The notes under the pieces were generated by a model. That model was not told where the DNA came from and made no database searches. It was given only the letters and a program-made list of their open reading frames with translations. From Streptomyces gossypii (GTDB lineage Bacteria; Actinomycetota; Actinomycetes; Streptomycetales; Streptomycetaceae), in assembly GCF_025165795.1 (NCBI RefSeq), contig NZ_JAJAGO010000018.1:1-64000 (forward strand): DNA of 64,000 bases, written 5' to 3'. Both the position numbers and the translations under genes were made by a program. Positions 50,714 to 60,585 of the stretch are shown piece by piece; positions within the stretch are counted from its first letter, which is position 1; the number at the start of each line of letters is the position of its first letter.

Positions 50714-51334
50714 TCAGCGCCGCGCCCGGCGGCTGCCGCCTCCTGCCCGCAGCATCCGCAGTACGACGAAGGCGAGTACGCACACCAGCACCGCGGCCAG
50801 CACGCCCTTGGAGTACAGGCCGACATAGTCGGTGACCCGCTCCCAGTTCTCCCCCAGCGCGTAACCGGCCAGGATGAAAAGGGAGTTCCAGATGAGACTG
50901 CCCAGCGCCGTCAGCAGTCCGAAGGTGCCCAGCGGCATCCGCTCCACCCCTGCGGGCAGCGAGACGAAGCTGCGGAAGAGCGGGATCATCCGTCCCAGGA
51001 AGACGGCCTTCGTGCCGTGCCGGTCGAACCACGCCTCCGTCCGCTCGATGTCCGAGAGCTTCAGCAGCGGCAGCCGTACGGCGAGTGCGACCGTACGGTC
51101 GCGGCCCAGCAGCGCGCCGATCGCGTAGAAGGCGTACGCGCCGATGACGGAGCCGAGTGTCGTGCAGACGATGGCCGCGAGCAGGTTCATGTCCCCCTGA
51201 CTCGCGGTGAAGCCCGCCAGCGGCAGGATCAGCTCGCTGGGAAGTGGGGGGAAGAGGTTCTCCAGCGCGATGGCGATTCCGGCGCCCGGCGCGCCGAGGG
51301 ACTCCATGAGGTCCGTTGCCCATTCTTCGATCAT
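50714..51334 (-). CDS. DedA-family membrane protein
   Basis: A 206-residue membrane protein of the DedA (VTT/SNARE-associated) family, now linked to lipid-carrier transport. Hallmarks are ENLFPPLPSELILPLAGF (about 25-42), the GSVIGAYAFYAIGALLG glycine helix and the conserved arginine-rich FLGRMIPLFRSFVSLPAGV loop (about 117-135). The ATG at 51334 is used; GTG 51340 is two codons upstream. It is divergent from the histidine kinase gene. Confidence 0.93.
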   Translation of the reverse strand: MIEEWATDLMESLGAPGAGIAIALENLFPPLPSELILPLAGFTASQGDMNLLAAIVCTTLGSVIGAYAFYAIGALLGRDRTVALAVRLPLLKLSDIERTEAWFDRHGTKAVFLGRMIPLFRSFVSLPAGVERMPLGTFGLLTALGSLIWNSLFILAGYALGENWERVTDYVGLYSKGVLAAVLVCVLAFVVLRMLRAGGGSRRARR

Positions 51335-51445
51335 GCTCACCAGCCTGGGTCCGCCGCGGTCAGCACTTCCATGGTGGACTCCGTACGGCGGTACTGCGGA
51401 AAACCGCAGTCCGTGGCACCCTCCGCGGCGGCTAGCGTGGTGATC

Positions 51446-52597
51446 ATGCGTAGGATCTTGGGCCGGGTGGTCCGGGTGGGCTTCGGGGTGCTGGCGGGGT
51501 CGGTGACGGCCGTCGTCGAAATGCTCTTTCTCCTGCTCACCGGGCTGTGCCTGCTGCCGGTGCTGGGCTCGTCGCAGCGGCAGCGCCCGGTGCTGGCGCG
51601 GGCCGGGGCCGCCGCCGGAGCGCTGACCCGGCTGGAGCGGCGGCGGCTTGCGTCCTTCTACGGCAGTTCGGTGGGCGAGAGCTATCCGCCCGAGCGGGCG
51701 CTGCGCTATATCGCGGTGCGCTGGGCGGTGGGCCTGCTGGGCGCGCTGGTGCTGATCACGGTCGCGCTGGGCGTGCTGTACGCGACGGTGCTCTTCTGGG
51801 GCTGGTTCCTCTTCGGTTTCCAGACTCCCGAGCACGGTGTGCCGGCGCTGCTCCCGTCCGTGCTGGGCGGCTGCTTCCTCCTCTTCCTCGGCGTCAACGG
51901 CCTGTTCGGCGTCGCCACGTTCGAGACCTCGCTCGCCCGCCGCTACCTCGGTCCCAGCGCGCAGGACCTGCTGCGCCGCCGCATCAGCGAACTGGCGAGC
52001 AGCAGGGCCGGGGTGCTCGATGTGGTGCACGACGAGCAGCGGCGGATCGAGCGCTATCTGCACGACGGGGTACAGCAGCAACTGGTCGCACTCGGCATGC
52101 TGCTGGGCCGTGCCCGGCGCACCGACGACCCGGCGCGCTCGGCCGAACTGGTGAGACAGGCCCACGACGAGGCGCGGCGTACGCTGGACGAACTGCGCGA
52201 CGTTGCCTGGCGCGTCTATCCGGCGGTGCTGGACGAGGCAGGACTGCACGCCGCCCTGGAGGGCATCGCCGAGCGCTCCGGCCTGCCGGTCCAGCTGGAG
52301 GACAACCTGACGAAGGAACCTGTGGACGCCGTGCGCACGGTCGCCTACTTCGTCGTCAGCGAAGGGGTGACCAACGCCGCGAAGCACTCCCGTGCCAGCC
52401 ATGTCAGCGTGCGCGTCACCCAGCATCCCGGCACCCTCGCGGTCCGGGTCGAGGACGACGGCCGGGGCGGCGCCGACCCGCGCGGCGGCGGCCTGCTCGG
52501 GCTGGCCCGCCGGGTATCCGCGCTCGACGGGCAACTGCGCGTCACCAGCCCGCCGGGCGGGCCCACCGTACTGACCGCGGAGCTGCCGTGCGACTGA
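51446..52597 (+). CDS. sensor histidine kinase (HisKA_3)
   Basis: A 383-residue kinase of the NarL/DesK class. The N-terminal half has about four hydrophobic segments (residues 10-35, 88-130, 140-160) with no large extracellular domain. The phosphoacceptor is H206 in RIERYLHDGVQQQL; the N-box is FVVSEGVTNAAKHS and the G-boxes are VEDDGRGGADPRGGGLLGL. It overlaps the response regulator gene by 10 bp. The signal is unknown. Confidence 0.93.
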   Translation: MRRILGRVVRVGFGVLAGSVTAVVEMLFLLLTGLCLLPVLGSSQRQRPVLARAGAAAGALTRLERRRLASFYGSSVGESYPPERALRYIAVRWAVGLLGALVLITVALGVLYATVLFWGWFLFGFQTPEHGVPALLPSVLGGCFLLFLGVNGLFGVATFETSLARRYLGPSAQDLLRRRISELASSRAGVLDVVHDEQRRIERYLHDGVQQQLVALGMLLGRARRTDDPARSAELVRQAHDEARRTLDELRDVAWRVYPAVLDEAGLHAALEGIAERSGLPVQLEDNLTKEPVDAVRTVAYFVVSEGVTNAAKHSRASHVSVRVTQHPGTLAVRVEDDGRGGADPRGGGLLGLARRVSALDGQLRVTSPPGGPTVLTAELPCD

Positions 52598-53232
52598 TCC
52601 TTGCCGACGACTCCACCCTGCTGCGCGAGGGCCTGGCCCGCCTGCTGACGGATGAGGGCCACGAGGTGACCGCCGCCGTCGGCGACGCGGAGGCGCTGCT
52701 GGCGGCGGTGGCCGCGGAGCCGCCGGACGTGGCGGTGGTCGACGTACGGATGCCGCCGACGCACACCGACGAGGGCCTGCGCGCGGCGCTGCGCATCCGC
52801 GAGGAGCACCCGTCGGTGGGGGTGCTGGTCCTCTCCCAGTACGTGGAGAAGCGCTACGCCGCCGAGCTGCTCGAACGCAACACGGAGGCCGTCGGCTACC
52901 TGCTCAAGGACCGGGTCGTGGAGATCGACGAGTTCCTGGACGCCCTGGCGCGGGTCGGCTCCGGGCGTACGGCCTTCGACCCCGAGGTCGTACGGCGGCT
53001 GGTGGCCCGCAGCACCCACACGGACCCTTTGCAGCGCCTCACCGCACGCGAGCGCTCGGTGCTCGACCTGATGGCGCAGGGCCACACGAACGCGGCGATC
53101 GCGGAGCGGCTGTACATCTCGCAGAGCGCGGTGGAGAAGCACAGCAACGCGATCTTCGACAAGCTGGGCCTGGCGGGCGCGGAGGGCTACAGCCGCCGCG
53201 TCCTGGCGGTGCTCCGGTATCTGGGGTCGTAG
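52588..53232 (+). CDS. LuxR/NarL-type response regulator
   Basis: A 214-residue regulator. The receiver domain (1-120) has the acidic DD (7-8), phosphoacceptor D52 in VAVVDVRMPP and K in LLKDR. A C-terminal LuxR HTH (about 148-205, LTARERSVLDLMAQGHTNAA, then ERLYISQSAVEKHSNAIFDK) binds DNA. The GTG at 52588 lies inside the 3' end of the kinase gene, so the pair is coupled. The target genes are unknown. Confidence 0.94.
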   Translation: MRLILADDSTLLREGLARLLTDEGHEVTAAVGDAEALLAAVAAEPPDVAVVDVRMPPTHTDEGLRAALRIREEHPSVGVLVLSQYVEKRYAAELLERNTEAVGYLLKDRVVEIDEFLDALARVGSGRTAFDPEVVRRLVARSTHTDPLQRLTARERSVLDLMAQGHTNAAIAERLYISQSAVEKHSNAIFDKLGLAGAEGYSRRVLAVLRYLGS

Positions 53233-53328
53233 CGAGGCGATCAGTGCGCCTGGGGTCTGTCCGATGGCACCCGGCGCCACCGCGGGGGAGCGTGGAAATG
53301 TGAAGAGTCTCTCGACATCAACAAACCA

Positions 53329-53357
53329 TTGAAGTTCCACTATGAGGAAACTATTCT
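53329..53357 (+). promoter_or_regulatory. aceB promoter with AllR-like box in the spacer
   Basis: TTGAAG (53329-53334) and TATTCT (53352-53357) are 17 bp apart, a good promoter geometry. The 15-bp box TTCCACTATGAGGAA (53335-53349) fills almost all of the spacer. It matches the reverse complement of the allB box (46417-46431) at 14 of 15 positions, so the IclR-type regulator AllR should block this promoter directly. Confidence 0.75.
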
Positions 53358-53500
53358 CCACTGGTCAGATGCGCCGTTGACACCGACGGCGCCCGCGGCC
53401 GTAGCTCGGAGCCGCCGGACCCGCATGGCACCCCGTGCCAGGCGACCGTACGCGGCGACCCGGCGGCTGCGGACACCGTTCGCTGAAGGAGTGACCCCAC

Positions 53501-55114
<1,614 letters not shown>

Positions 55115-55153
55115 CGCCCGCCTGACACCGGCCGTTCCTGATACCCGCCGTCG

Positions 55154-55185
55154 CCGGGTGCGGCCCCGCACGGGGCCGCACCCGG
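55154..55185 (+). terminator. terminator of aceB
   Basis: Perfect 14-bp stem, 55154-55167 with 55172-55185, and a GCAC loop. It lies 40 bp past the aceB stop. There is no T tract, as is usual in high-GC actinomycetes. Confidence 0.75.
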
Positions 55186-55243
55186 TTAACCCTCACGACC
55201 GGTTGACCCTCACACCGTGTCAGGCGCTCAACTGGGGGACGTC

Positions 55244-56077
55244 ATGTTCACCATCGGAGAATTCGCCCGGCACGGCCGCGTATCGGTCCGGATGCTGCGT
55301 CACTACGACGCGACGGGGCTGCTGCGCCCGGCCCACGTCGACCCGGCCACCGGCTACCGCTACTACTCGGCCGCCCAGCTGTCCCGTCTGAACCGCGTCA
55401 TCGCGCTCAAGGAACTCGGCTTCACGCTCCAGCAGGTCCACGACATCGTGGAGGAGCGGGTCAGTACGGAGGCGCTGCGCGGCATGCTGCGGCTGCGGCG
55501 GGCCGATCTGGAAGCCACGATGACTGCAGCGGCGGCGCGGCTGGTCCAGGTCGAGGCGAGGCTCCGCTCGATCGAGAGTGAGGGGCACATGCCCACCGAC
55601 GACATCGTCCTCAAGAGTGTCCCGGCGATCCGGGTGGCGGAGCTGACCGCGACCGCCGCCAGCTTCGACCCCGAGCACATCGGCCCGGTCATCCAGCCGC
55701 TCTACGGTGAGCTGTTCCGGCGCCTGGAGGCGGCGGGCATCGCGCCCGCCGGGCCCGGCGTCGCCTGCTACGAGGACTCCCCGGAGGGCGGCGGCCACAT
55801 CAGCGTCCACGCCACCGTTCAGGTCGCGGCCGCAGTCCCGCTCCAGGACGACGGCGAGCTCCGGGTGCTCGACCTGCCGCCTCTCGACCAGGCGGCGGCC
55901 CTCGTCCACCACGGGTCGATGGACACGGTGCTGCCCACCGTCCAGGCCCTGGCCCGCTGGATCGACGGCAACGGATACCGGTCCACCGGGCTTCCACGAG
56001 AGGTCACCCTGGAGTGCCCGGACGACCGCGACGGCTGGGTCACGGAGCTCCAGGCACCAGTGACCCGGCACCGGTGA
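55244..56077 (+). CDS. MerR-family regulator with effector-binding domain
   Basis: A 277-residue regulator of the BmrR type. The N-terminal MerR HTH is at about 1-70 (MFTIGEFARHGRVSVRMLRH, then GYRYYSAAQLSRLNRVIALK), followed by a coiled dimerisation helix (about 80-115). The C-terminal GyrI-like ligand domain (about 125-275, VLKSVPAIRVAELTA, RRLEAAGIAPAGPG) senses small hydrophobic compounds in relatives. The ATG at 55244 follows GGGGGAC. The regulated gene is not obvious; the hydrolase at 56210 is a candidate. Confidence 0.9.
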   Translation: MFTIGEFARHGRVSVRMLRHYDATGLLRPAHVDPATGYRYYSAAQLSRLNRVIALKELGFTLQQVHDIVEERVSTEALRGMLRLRRADLEATMTAAAARLVQVEARLRSIESEGHMPTDDIVLKSVPAIRVAELTATAASFDPEHIGPVIQPLYGELFRRLEAAGIAPAGPGVACYEDSPEGGGHISVHATVQVAAAVPLQDDGELRVLDLPPLDQAAALVHHGSMDTVLPTVQALARWIDGNGYRSTGLPREVTLECPDDRDGWVTELQAPVTRHR

Positions 56078-56095
56078 CCCGGCAATCCATGGCCG

Positions 56096-56146
56096 TTGAC
56101 GAAACGGGACACTGTTCCGTATATTAAACGGGACAACGATCCGTTT
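56096..56146 (+). promoter_or_regulatory. promoter with two 21-bp TetR-like operators
   Basis: TTGACG (56096-56101) and TATATT (56120-56125) are spaced 18 bp. Operator 1 (56102-56122) is AAACGG-N9-CCGTAT in the spacer, and operator 2 (56126-56146) is AAACGG-N9-CCGTTT just after the -10. The pair looks like a TetR-type repressor target. No TetR gene is seen in the window. It drives the hydrolase at 56210. Confidence 0.65.
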
Positions 56147-56209
56147 CAGTCTTTCCTGCTGCCGGGCGCACGAGCCCGGCAGCAGAGGCCCTCGAATGGA
56201 ATACGCATC

Positions 56210-57169
56210 ATGAGTGAACCGACTTACCCAGCCGACACCTTCAACTCACCCACACCCGTCCTCTCGGTCAGCCCGGTGGCGCTGCCCGCTCCCGGCCGAG
56301 CCGTGGACCTGGAGCTGCGAGTCTCCGCGCCCGTGAGCGGGAGCGGCCTGCCGGTCATCCTCCTGTCACACGGTCAGGGCCACTCCCACAACCTCTCCTC
56401 CCTGAACGGCTACGCACCCCTCGCCAACTTCTGGGCGGCGCACGGCTTCGTCGTCATCCAGCCCACCCACCTGAGCTCCACGACGCTGAGCCTGGCCCCC
56501 GACACCCCCGGGGCGCCAATGCACTGGCGTTCACGGGTCGAGGACATGAAGCGCATCCTCGACCAGTTCGACGCGATCGAGGACGCCGTCCCGCAACTCC
56601 TCGGGCGCCTGGACCACAGCAAGGTCGCCGTCGTCGGGCACTCCATGGGCGGGCACACGGCGAGCCTGCTGCTGGGCGCCCGGCTCACGGACCCGGAGGA
56701 CGGGACGGAGGTGAACCTGACCGAACCCCGCATCAAGGCGGGTGTACTGCTCGCCGCCCCCGGCAGAGGCGGCGACGCCCTCATCGAATCCATGGCCGAG
56801 AGCTTTCCCTTCCTGACGACCCCGGACTTCTCCCAGATGACGACGCCCACGCTCGTGGTAGCCGGGGACAAGGACGCCTCCGCACATCTGACGGTTCGCG
56901 GCCCGGAGTGGCACACGGATCCGTACCACCTCTCCCCCGGTCCCAAGTCCCTGCTCACCCTGTTCGGCGCAGAGCACGGGCTCGGCGGGATCTCCGGATA
57001 CGACGTCGCGGAGACCACGGACGAGAGCCCCGAGCGCGTGTCCGCAGTCCAGCGGCTCACCTGGGCCTATCTCCGCACCGCGCTCTACGCCGGAGACTCT
57101 GCCTGGGGGTCGGCGCGTGCCGCGCTGACAGCCGACCCCGACGCGCTGGGAACCATCGAATCCAAGTAG
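56210..57169 (+). CDS. alpha/beta hydrolase (chlorophyllase/dienelactone-hydrolase-like)
   Basis: A 319-residue cytosolic hydrolase. LLSHGQGHSHN (about 51-61) is the oxyanion-hole region. The nucleophile is S145 in VVGHSMGGHT, an acid follows in VVAGDKDASAH, and the histidine is probably in FGAEHGLGG. It has no signal peptide. The ATG at 56210 is used. Two TetR-like operators upstream suggest induction by a small molecule. It ends at a strong shared terminator. The physiological substrate is unknown. Confidence 0.88.
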   Translation: MSEPTYPADTFNSPTPVLSVSPVALPAPGRAVDLELRVSAPVSGSGLPVILLSHGQGHSHNLSSLNGYAPLANFWAAHGFVVIQPTHLSSTTLSLAPDTPGAPMHWRSRVEDMKRILDQFDAIEDAVPQLLGRLDHSKVAVVGHSMGGHTASLLLGARLTDPEDGTEVNLTEPRIKAGVLLAAPGRGGDALIESMAESFPFLTTPDFSQMTTPTLVVAGDKDASAHLTVRGPEWHTDPYHLSPGPKSLLTLFGAEHGLGGISGYDVAETTDESPERVSAVQRLTWAYLRTALYAGDSAWGSARAALTADPDALGTIESK

Positions 57170-57193
57170 GCGCGTTCCGCGCCGCCAAACGGT

Positions 57194-57230
57194 TGCCGGG
57201 TGCGGCACGGTGTGCGTGCCGCACCCGGCA
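57194..57230. terminator. bidirectional terminator
   Basis: A perfect 15-bp stem, 57194-57208 with 57216-57230, and a 7-nt loop. It lies between the convergent hydrolase (ends 57169) and the module partner gene (ends 57239). Confidence 0.8.
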
Positions 57231-57238
57231 GCCGCACG

Positions 57239-57571
57239 TCAGACGAAGGGGTCGTCTGCCGCGCCCCGGCCCAGCCACACGAGCCGCGCGGACATCCCGT
57301 CCCCGCGCCCGTACCACCAGGCCGCCCGCTCGGGCGAGTTGAGGCTGCCGCGCGTACGCCCATCAACGCTGGTCACCTCGGTGCGACCGTCCTCGTGATG
57401 GACGCCCCAGGCCGCGATCCACCCGTCCGCGTCGACGGTCCCCCGACCGCACTCCTGCACCACCGCGAACATGCGTGGCGCGTACGCGTCGACCATTGCC
57501 CGCACCTCCCGCTCGTACGCTTCCGCTGCCGCGCCGCCGCGCTTGTCGTCACGCCCGTAGTCGCAGTCCAT
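57239..57571 (-). CDS. small partner protein of XRE-DUF5753 module, paralogue of 5360-5731
   Basis: A 110-residue soluble protein. APRMFAV (about 36-42), AAWG (58-61), EDGRTEVTSVDG and GMSARLVWL near the C-terminus align with the 5360-5731 protein over about 70 residues. The ATG at 57571 has GGAGG six bases upstream. It is divergent from an XRE-DUF5753/DUF397 pair exactly as the first copy is. I know no function for the family. The role as third component is inferred from two independent occurrences. Confidence 0.75.
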   Translation of the reverse strand: MDCDYGRDDKRGGAAAEAYEREVRAMVDAYAPRMFAVVQECGRGTVDADGWIAAWGVHHEDGRTEVTSVDGRTRGSLNSPERAAWWYGRGDGMSARLVWLGRGAADDPFV

Positions 57572-57762
57572 CCAGTCCTCCAGCACGCGTTGTTGAGTGG
57601 GAGCCCAGGCCGGAGACGTGCGGGGGTACGGTGAACGCGCGGAATCCGACCGAGAGTCAGAGCTCGGGTGCTCTGCGTCACACGGTAACGTAGAATTGAA
57701 TGCATTACATGCACCTGATCTAATGTGTTCGCCTGGCGGGCGATAACGAGGGGAGCAGTGGC

Positions 57763-58623
57763 GTGGTGGCGAGCAAGATTCCAACCGTGCGCCGACAGCG
57801 CCTGGGCACTGAGTTGCGCAGACTTCGCGAACGCGCAGGCATGTCCGCGACCGCAGCAGCCGGGCTCCTCGGCGGCAATCAGGCCCAGATCAGCAACATC
57901 GAGTCAGGACGCCATGGAGTGAGCGCGGACCGGGTGCGCACGCTGGCATGCAACTACGAGTGCACTGATGAAGAGCTCATCAGTGCACTCGTCGGCATGA
58001 CGGGAGACCGCGAGCGCCACTGGTGGGAGGAGTACCGGGGCGTGCTGCCTTCTGCGATGCAGGATCTCGCCGAACTGGAACATCATGCAACGGCGTTGCG
58101 AATCGCCCACTCCCTGCACTTTCCCGGCCTGCTCCAGACAGCGGAGCACGCCCGTACGGTGTTCCGTCAAGTGGTTCCGACGCTGCCGCCCCACGAGGTT
58201 GAGCACCGCGTGTCGCACCGGATCAAGCGACAAACGATCCTCTATCGCGACGCAGCGGCGTCGCTCACGGTGGTGCTCCATGAGGCCGCGCTGCGGATGA
58301 AGTTCGGCGGTCCGGAGGTTACTCGCGATCAGTTGCGACACTTGGCTGAGGCGAGCACGCTGAGCCATGTGACGATTCAGGTCATCCCATTCGACGCAGG
58401 CGGGTTCCCCGGCTCAGGCCAATCCGCCTTCTACGCTGCGGCGCCGGTACCTCAGCTCGATACGGTCCAGCTGGACCAGTCGCACGGGCCGGTGTTTCTC
58501 GATGCCGAGGCCCAACTGTCCAAGTACCGGACCCTCCTGGACCGGCTGGAGGCCGTTGCCCTGACGCCGAAGAAGTCCCGTGACTTCATCAATGACATCG
58601 CGCATCAGCTAGGAAAGGCATAG
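57763..58623 (+). CDS. XRE-family regulator with DUF5753 (third module)
   Basis: A 286-residue WhiJ-like regulator closely similar to the 5888 protein and of equal length. The HTH is at about 10-62 (LRRLRERAGMSATAAAGLLG) and DUF5753 follows (FPGLLQTAEHARTVF, RVSHRIKRQTILY, VIPFDAGGFPGSG, LDTVQLDQSHG). GTG 57763 is chosen with GAGGGGAG upstream; GTG 57766 is possible. TGCAT-TAC-ATGCA (57701-57713) in the shared promoter region may be its operator. DUF397 begins 3 bp after the stop. Confidence 0.92.
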   Translation: MVASKIPTVRRQRLGTELRRLRERAGMSATAAAGLLGGNQAQISNIESGRHGVSADRVRTLACNYECTDEELISALVGMTGDRERHWWEEYRGVLPSAMQDLAELEHHATALRIAHSLHFPGLLQTAEHARTVFRQVVPTLPPHEVEHRVSHRIKRQTILYRDAAASLTVVLHEAALRMKFGGPEVTRDQLRHLAEASTLSHVTIQVIPFDAGGFPGSGQSAFYAAAPVPQLDTVQLDQSHGPVFLDAEAQLSKYRTLLDRLEAVALTPKKSRDFINDIAHQLGKA

Positions 58624-58626
58624 ATC

Positions 58627-58806
58627 GTGCAGACCCATGAGTGGCAGGTCTCCTCCCACTGCGGCGAGGGCAACAGCTGCGTCGGCGTTGCCGCCGCCGG
58701 CGGAGCCGTCAAGCTCCGAGAGAGCGACGAACCCTCCGTCACCCTCACCACAACACGCGAGCAACTGCACAGCTTGATAGCCGCCATCAAGGACGGCGCA
58801 CTCTGA
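58627..58806 (+). CDS. DUF397 protein (third module), 59 residues
   Basis: A GTG-started 59-residue DUF397 protein, easily missed because of its length. It has EWQVSSHCGEGNSCVGV (about 5-21), VKLRESDEP (about 28-36) and a terminal helix (REQLHSLIAAIKDGAL). LRESDEP is shared exactly with the 6745 protein. It starts 3 bp after the regulator stop and ends 6 bp before the convergent DUF4287 gene. Confidence 0.88.
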   Translation: MQTHEWQVSSHCGEGNSCVGVAAAGGAVKLRESDEPSVTLTTTREQLHSLIAAIKDGAL

Positions 58807-58812
58807 GCGTCG

Positions 58813-59025
58813 TCAGGCCGTTCCGAGAGCGAGGGTGTGGGCGACGAGGGCGTACGCGTGGCCATGGCCGAGGCCGTGCTCGGTCTTGAGCCAAGTGACC
58901 AGTTCCATGTGCTTGGTCAGGGGTGAGGCGTCGATGAGGTCGATCCATTCCTGGACGGGACGGCCGTACTTCTTCTCGATCGAGGGGAAGTAGCTGGCGG
59001 GGTTTCCCTTGGCCGGTGCGGTCAT
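58813..59025 (-). CDS. DUF4287 domain protein
   Basis: A 70-residue protein. SYFPSIEKKYGRPVQEWIDL (about 11-30), HMELVTWLKTEHGLGHGHA (about 39-57) and a C-terminal helix match the pattern of DUF4287. Members are small proteins of unknown function, often next to hydrolases or resistance-type genes. It lies 33 bp after the alpha/beta hydrolase gene on the same strand. Confidence 0.87.
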   Translation of the reverse strand: MTAPAKGNPASYFPSIEKKYGRPVQEWIDLIDASPLTKHMELVTWLKTEHGLGHGHAYALVAHTLALGTA

Positions 59026-59058
59026 GTTCGGAGATCCGTTCTGCTCGTGGCGGGGTTG

Positions 59059-59895
59059 TCAGGCGAGGGCGGAGTGGATGATGTCGGCGCTGGTGACGGG
59101 ATCGAGGGCCAGGCCCTGGTGGTCGCCGGGGAACTCGATCGGCTTGGCGTCCAGGCTTTCGGCCAGCGCGAGGGCGGAGTTGAGGGGAACGCCTGCACCC
59201 GAGGCGGCTCCGATGCCGACGGCAACCCGCACGGGGCCCGCACGCAGCGCGGTGATGTCGGGTTCGAAGCGCAGCACGGGCAGCAGCACATGGGCGAAGA
59301 AGTAGTCGAGGTTGCCCTGGATGCGGCCCATCATCTCCAGCGCCTCGGGCGGCATCTGGGAGGGGTCCGGCATCGCTGCCGGAGATGCCTCGGTGTCCCC
59401 GGCGATGGTGGCGACGAACTTCTGCATCGCCGCCCCCGGGCCCTGGCTCCGGTAGGTTTCGTGCACCTCGCGGAACGCTTCCCGCCAGTGCGCGGCGTCG
59501 CTCAGGACCTCCGGGAGCGGCGGTTCGTGTGCGATCAGGGCGCGGATCTGCTCGGGGTGGCGGGTTGCGAGGTCGAGGCCGGTCAGGGCGCCGCCGCTGG
59601 TGCCGAGCACGTAGGCGGGCTCGTCGGTCAGGGCGGCCAGCAGGTGGTGCGCGTCCTCGCTGAAGGCCGCGACGGTCTGGTCCTCGGCGGGGCCGGTCAG
59701 GGGGCTGCGGGACAGGCCGCGCTGGTCGTAGGTGGCGACGGTGTAGCGGTCGGAGAGGCAGTCGGCGAGCCCGGCCAGCGCTCCGGCGTCGGCGGGTGCG
59801 CCCGGAATCATCAGCAGTAGGGGACCCGACCCGCGGACCTCGTAGTGCAGTTGGGATCCGGGAACCTGGAGGGTCTTGGTCTCGGCGTTGTTCAT
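59059..59895 (-). CDS. alpha/beta hydrolase
   Basis: A 278-residue serine hydrolase. The nucleophile is S100 in VLGTSGGAL, the oxyanion region is LLMIPGAPADAGA (about 27-39), YDQRGLSRS follows, and the catalytic histidine is probably in FPGDHQGLALDP. It is not obviously a dehalogenase or epoxide hydrolase. The neighbours are a DHFR-like reductase gene and DUF4287, probably one operon, with a LysR regulator divergent beyond. Confidence 0.9.
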   Translation of the reverse strand: MNNAETKTLQVPGSQLHYEVRGSGPLLLMIPGAPADAGALAGLADCLSDRYTVATYDQRGLSRSPLTGPAEDQTVAAFSEDAHHLLAALTDEPAYVLGTSGGALTGLDLATRHPEQIRALIAHEPPLPEVLSDAAHWREAFREVHETYRSQGPGAAMQKFVATIAGDTEASPAAMPDPSQMPPEALEMMGRIQGNLDYFFAHVLLPVLRFEPDITALRAGPVRVAVGIGAASGAGVPLNSALALAESLDAKPIEFPGDHQGLALDPVTSADIIHSALA

Positions 59896-59925
59896 CGGTG
59901 TTTCCGTTCTTGCGAAGGGGATGGA

Positions 59926-60471
59926 TCAGGCGGGCTGGTAGGTGAGGTCCAGCACGCCGGTGGAGAAAACGGCCGAGCGGGTGAGGGCGAGGGGTACCTG
60001 GCTCGTTCCATCCGGGAACAGCCGCTGTCCGGTGCCCAGCACGAGGGGGTGGACCAGGAGTCGCAGCTCGTCCAGCAGCCCGAATTCCAGCAGGGCGCGG
60101 GTCAGACTGATGCTGCCGGACAGGTTGATGTTCCGGCCCGGCTGCTGCTTGAGGTCCTTGACCGCGGCGATGACGTCGCCGTCGATCACGGTGGCGTTGT
60201 TCCAGCCGGGCTCATGCAGGGTGGTGGAGGCGACGAGCTTGCGGATGCCGTTGATCGCGTCGGCCATGGGGCCTGTCTGGTGCGGCCAGACCGCGGCGAA
60301 CGCCTCGTAGGTCACCCGCCCCATCAGCATGGTGTCGGCCTCGGCGTGCATCTGCCCGACCGCGGCTCCCATCTCCTCGTTCACGTACGGGAAGTGCCAG
60401 GCTTCCGGCGCTTCCACCACACCGTCCAGCGACACGAACAGCCCGGCCACGACCTTGCGCGCAGCGGCCAT
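59926..60471 (-). CDS. dihydrofolate-reductase-like protein (RibD C-terminal family)
   Basis: A 181-residue protein of the DHFR/RibD-C superfamily. KVVAGLFVSLDGVVEAPEAW (about 6-25), MLMGRVTYEAFAAVWP (about 46-61), INLSGSISLTRALLEFGLLD (about 115-134) and LVHPLVLGTGQRLF are standard. It is not a housekeeping FolA. It may reduce a flavin- or pterin-like small molecule. The ATG at 60471 has GAGGAG upstream. It is divergent from the LysR gene at 60629. Confidence 0.87.
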   Translation of the reverse strand: MAAARKVVAGLFVSLDGVVEAPEAWHFPYVNEEMGAAVGQMHAEADTMLMGRVTYEAFAAVWPHQTGPMADAINGIRKLVASTTLHEPGWNNATVIDGDVIAAVKDLKQQPGRNINLSGSISLTRALLEFGLLDELRLLVHPLVLGTGQRLFPDGTSQVPLALTRSAVFSTGVLDLTYQPA

Positions 60472-60585
60472 CGGAATCTCCTCACCAACGGGGGTTGTCA
60501 CGACTCCTCACCCTCGGCGTTCTTGTCGGGGACACCCGGGTGAGGTGTGATCAACGATGCCGCCCGAAGGTGGGGGCATCAACGC

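Noticed and set aside
47653..50835. Long plus-strand open frame across the kinase and MobA-like genes
   Set aside because: Antisense to a clear Ser/Thr kinase and out of frame with the MobA-like gene; composition is random arginine/glycine-rich.
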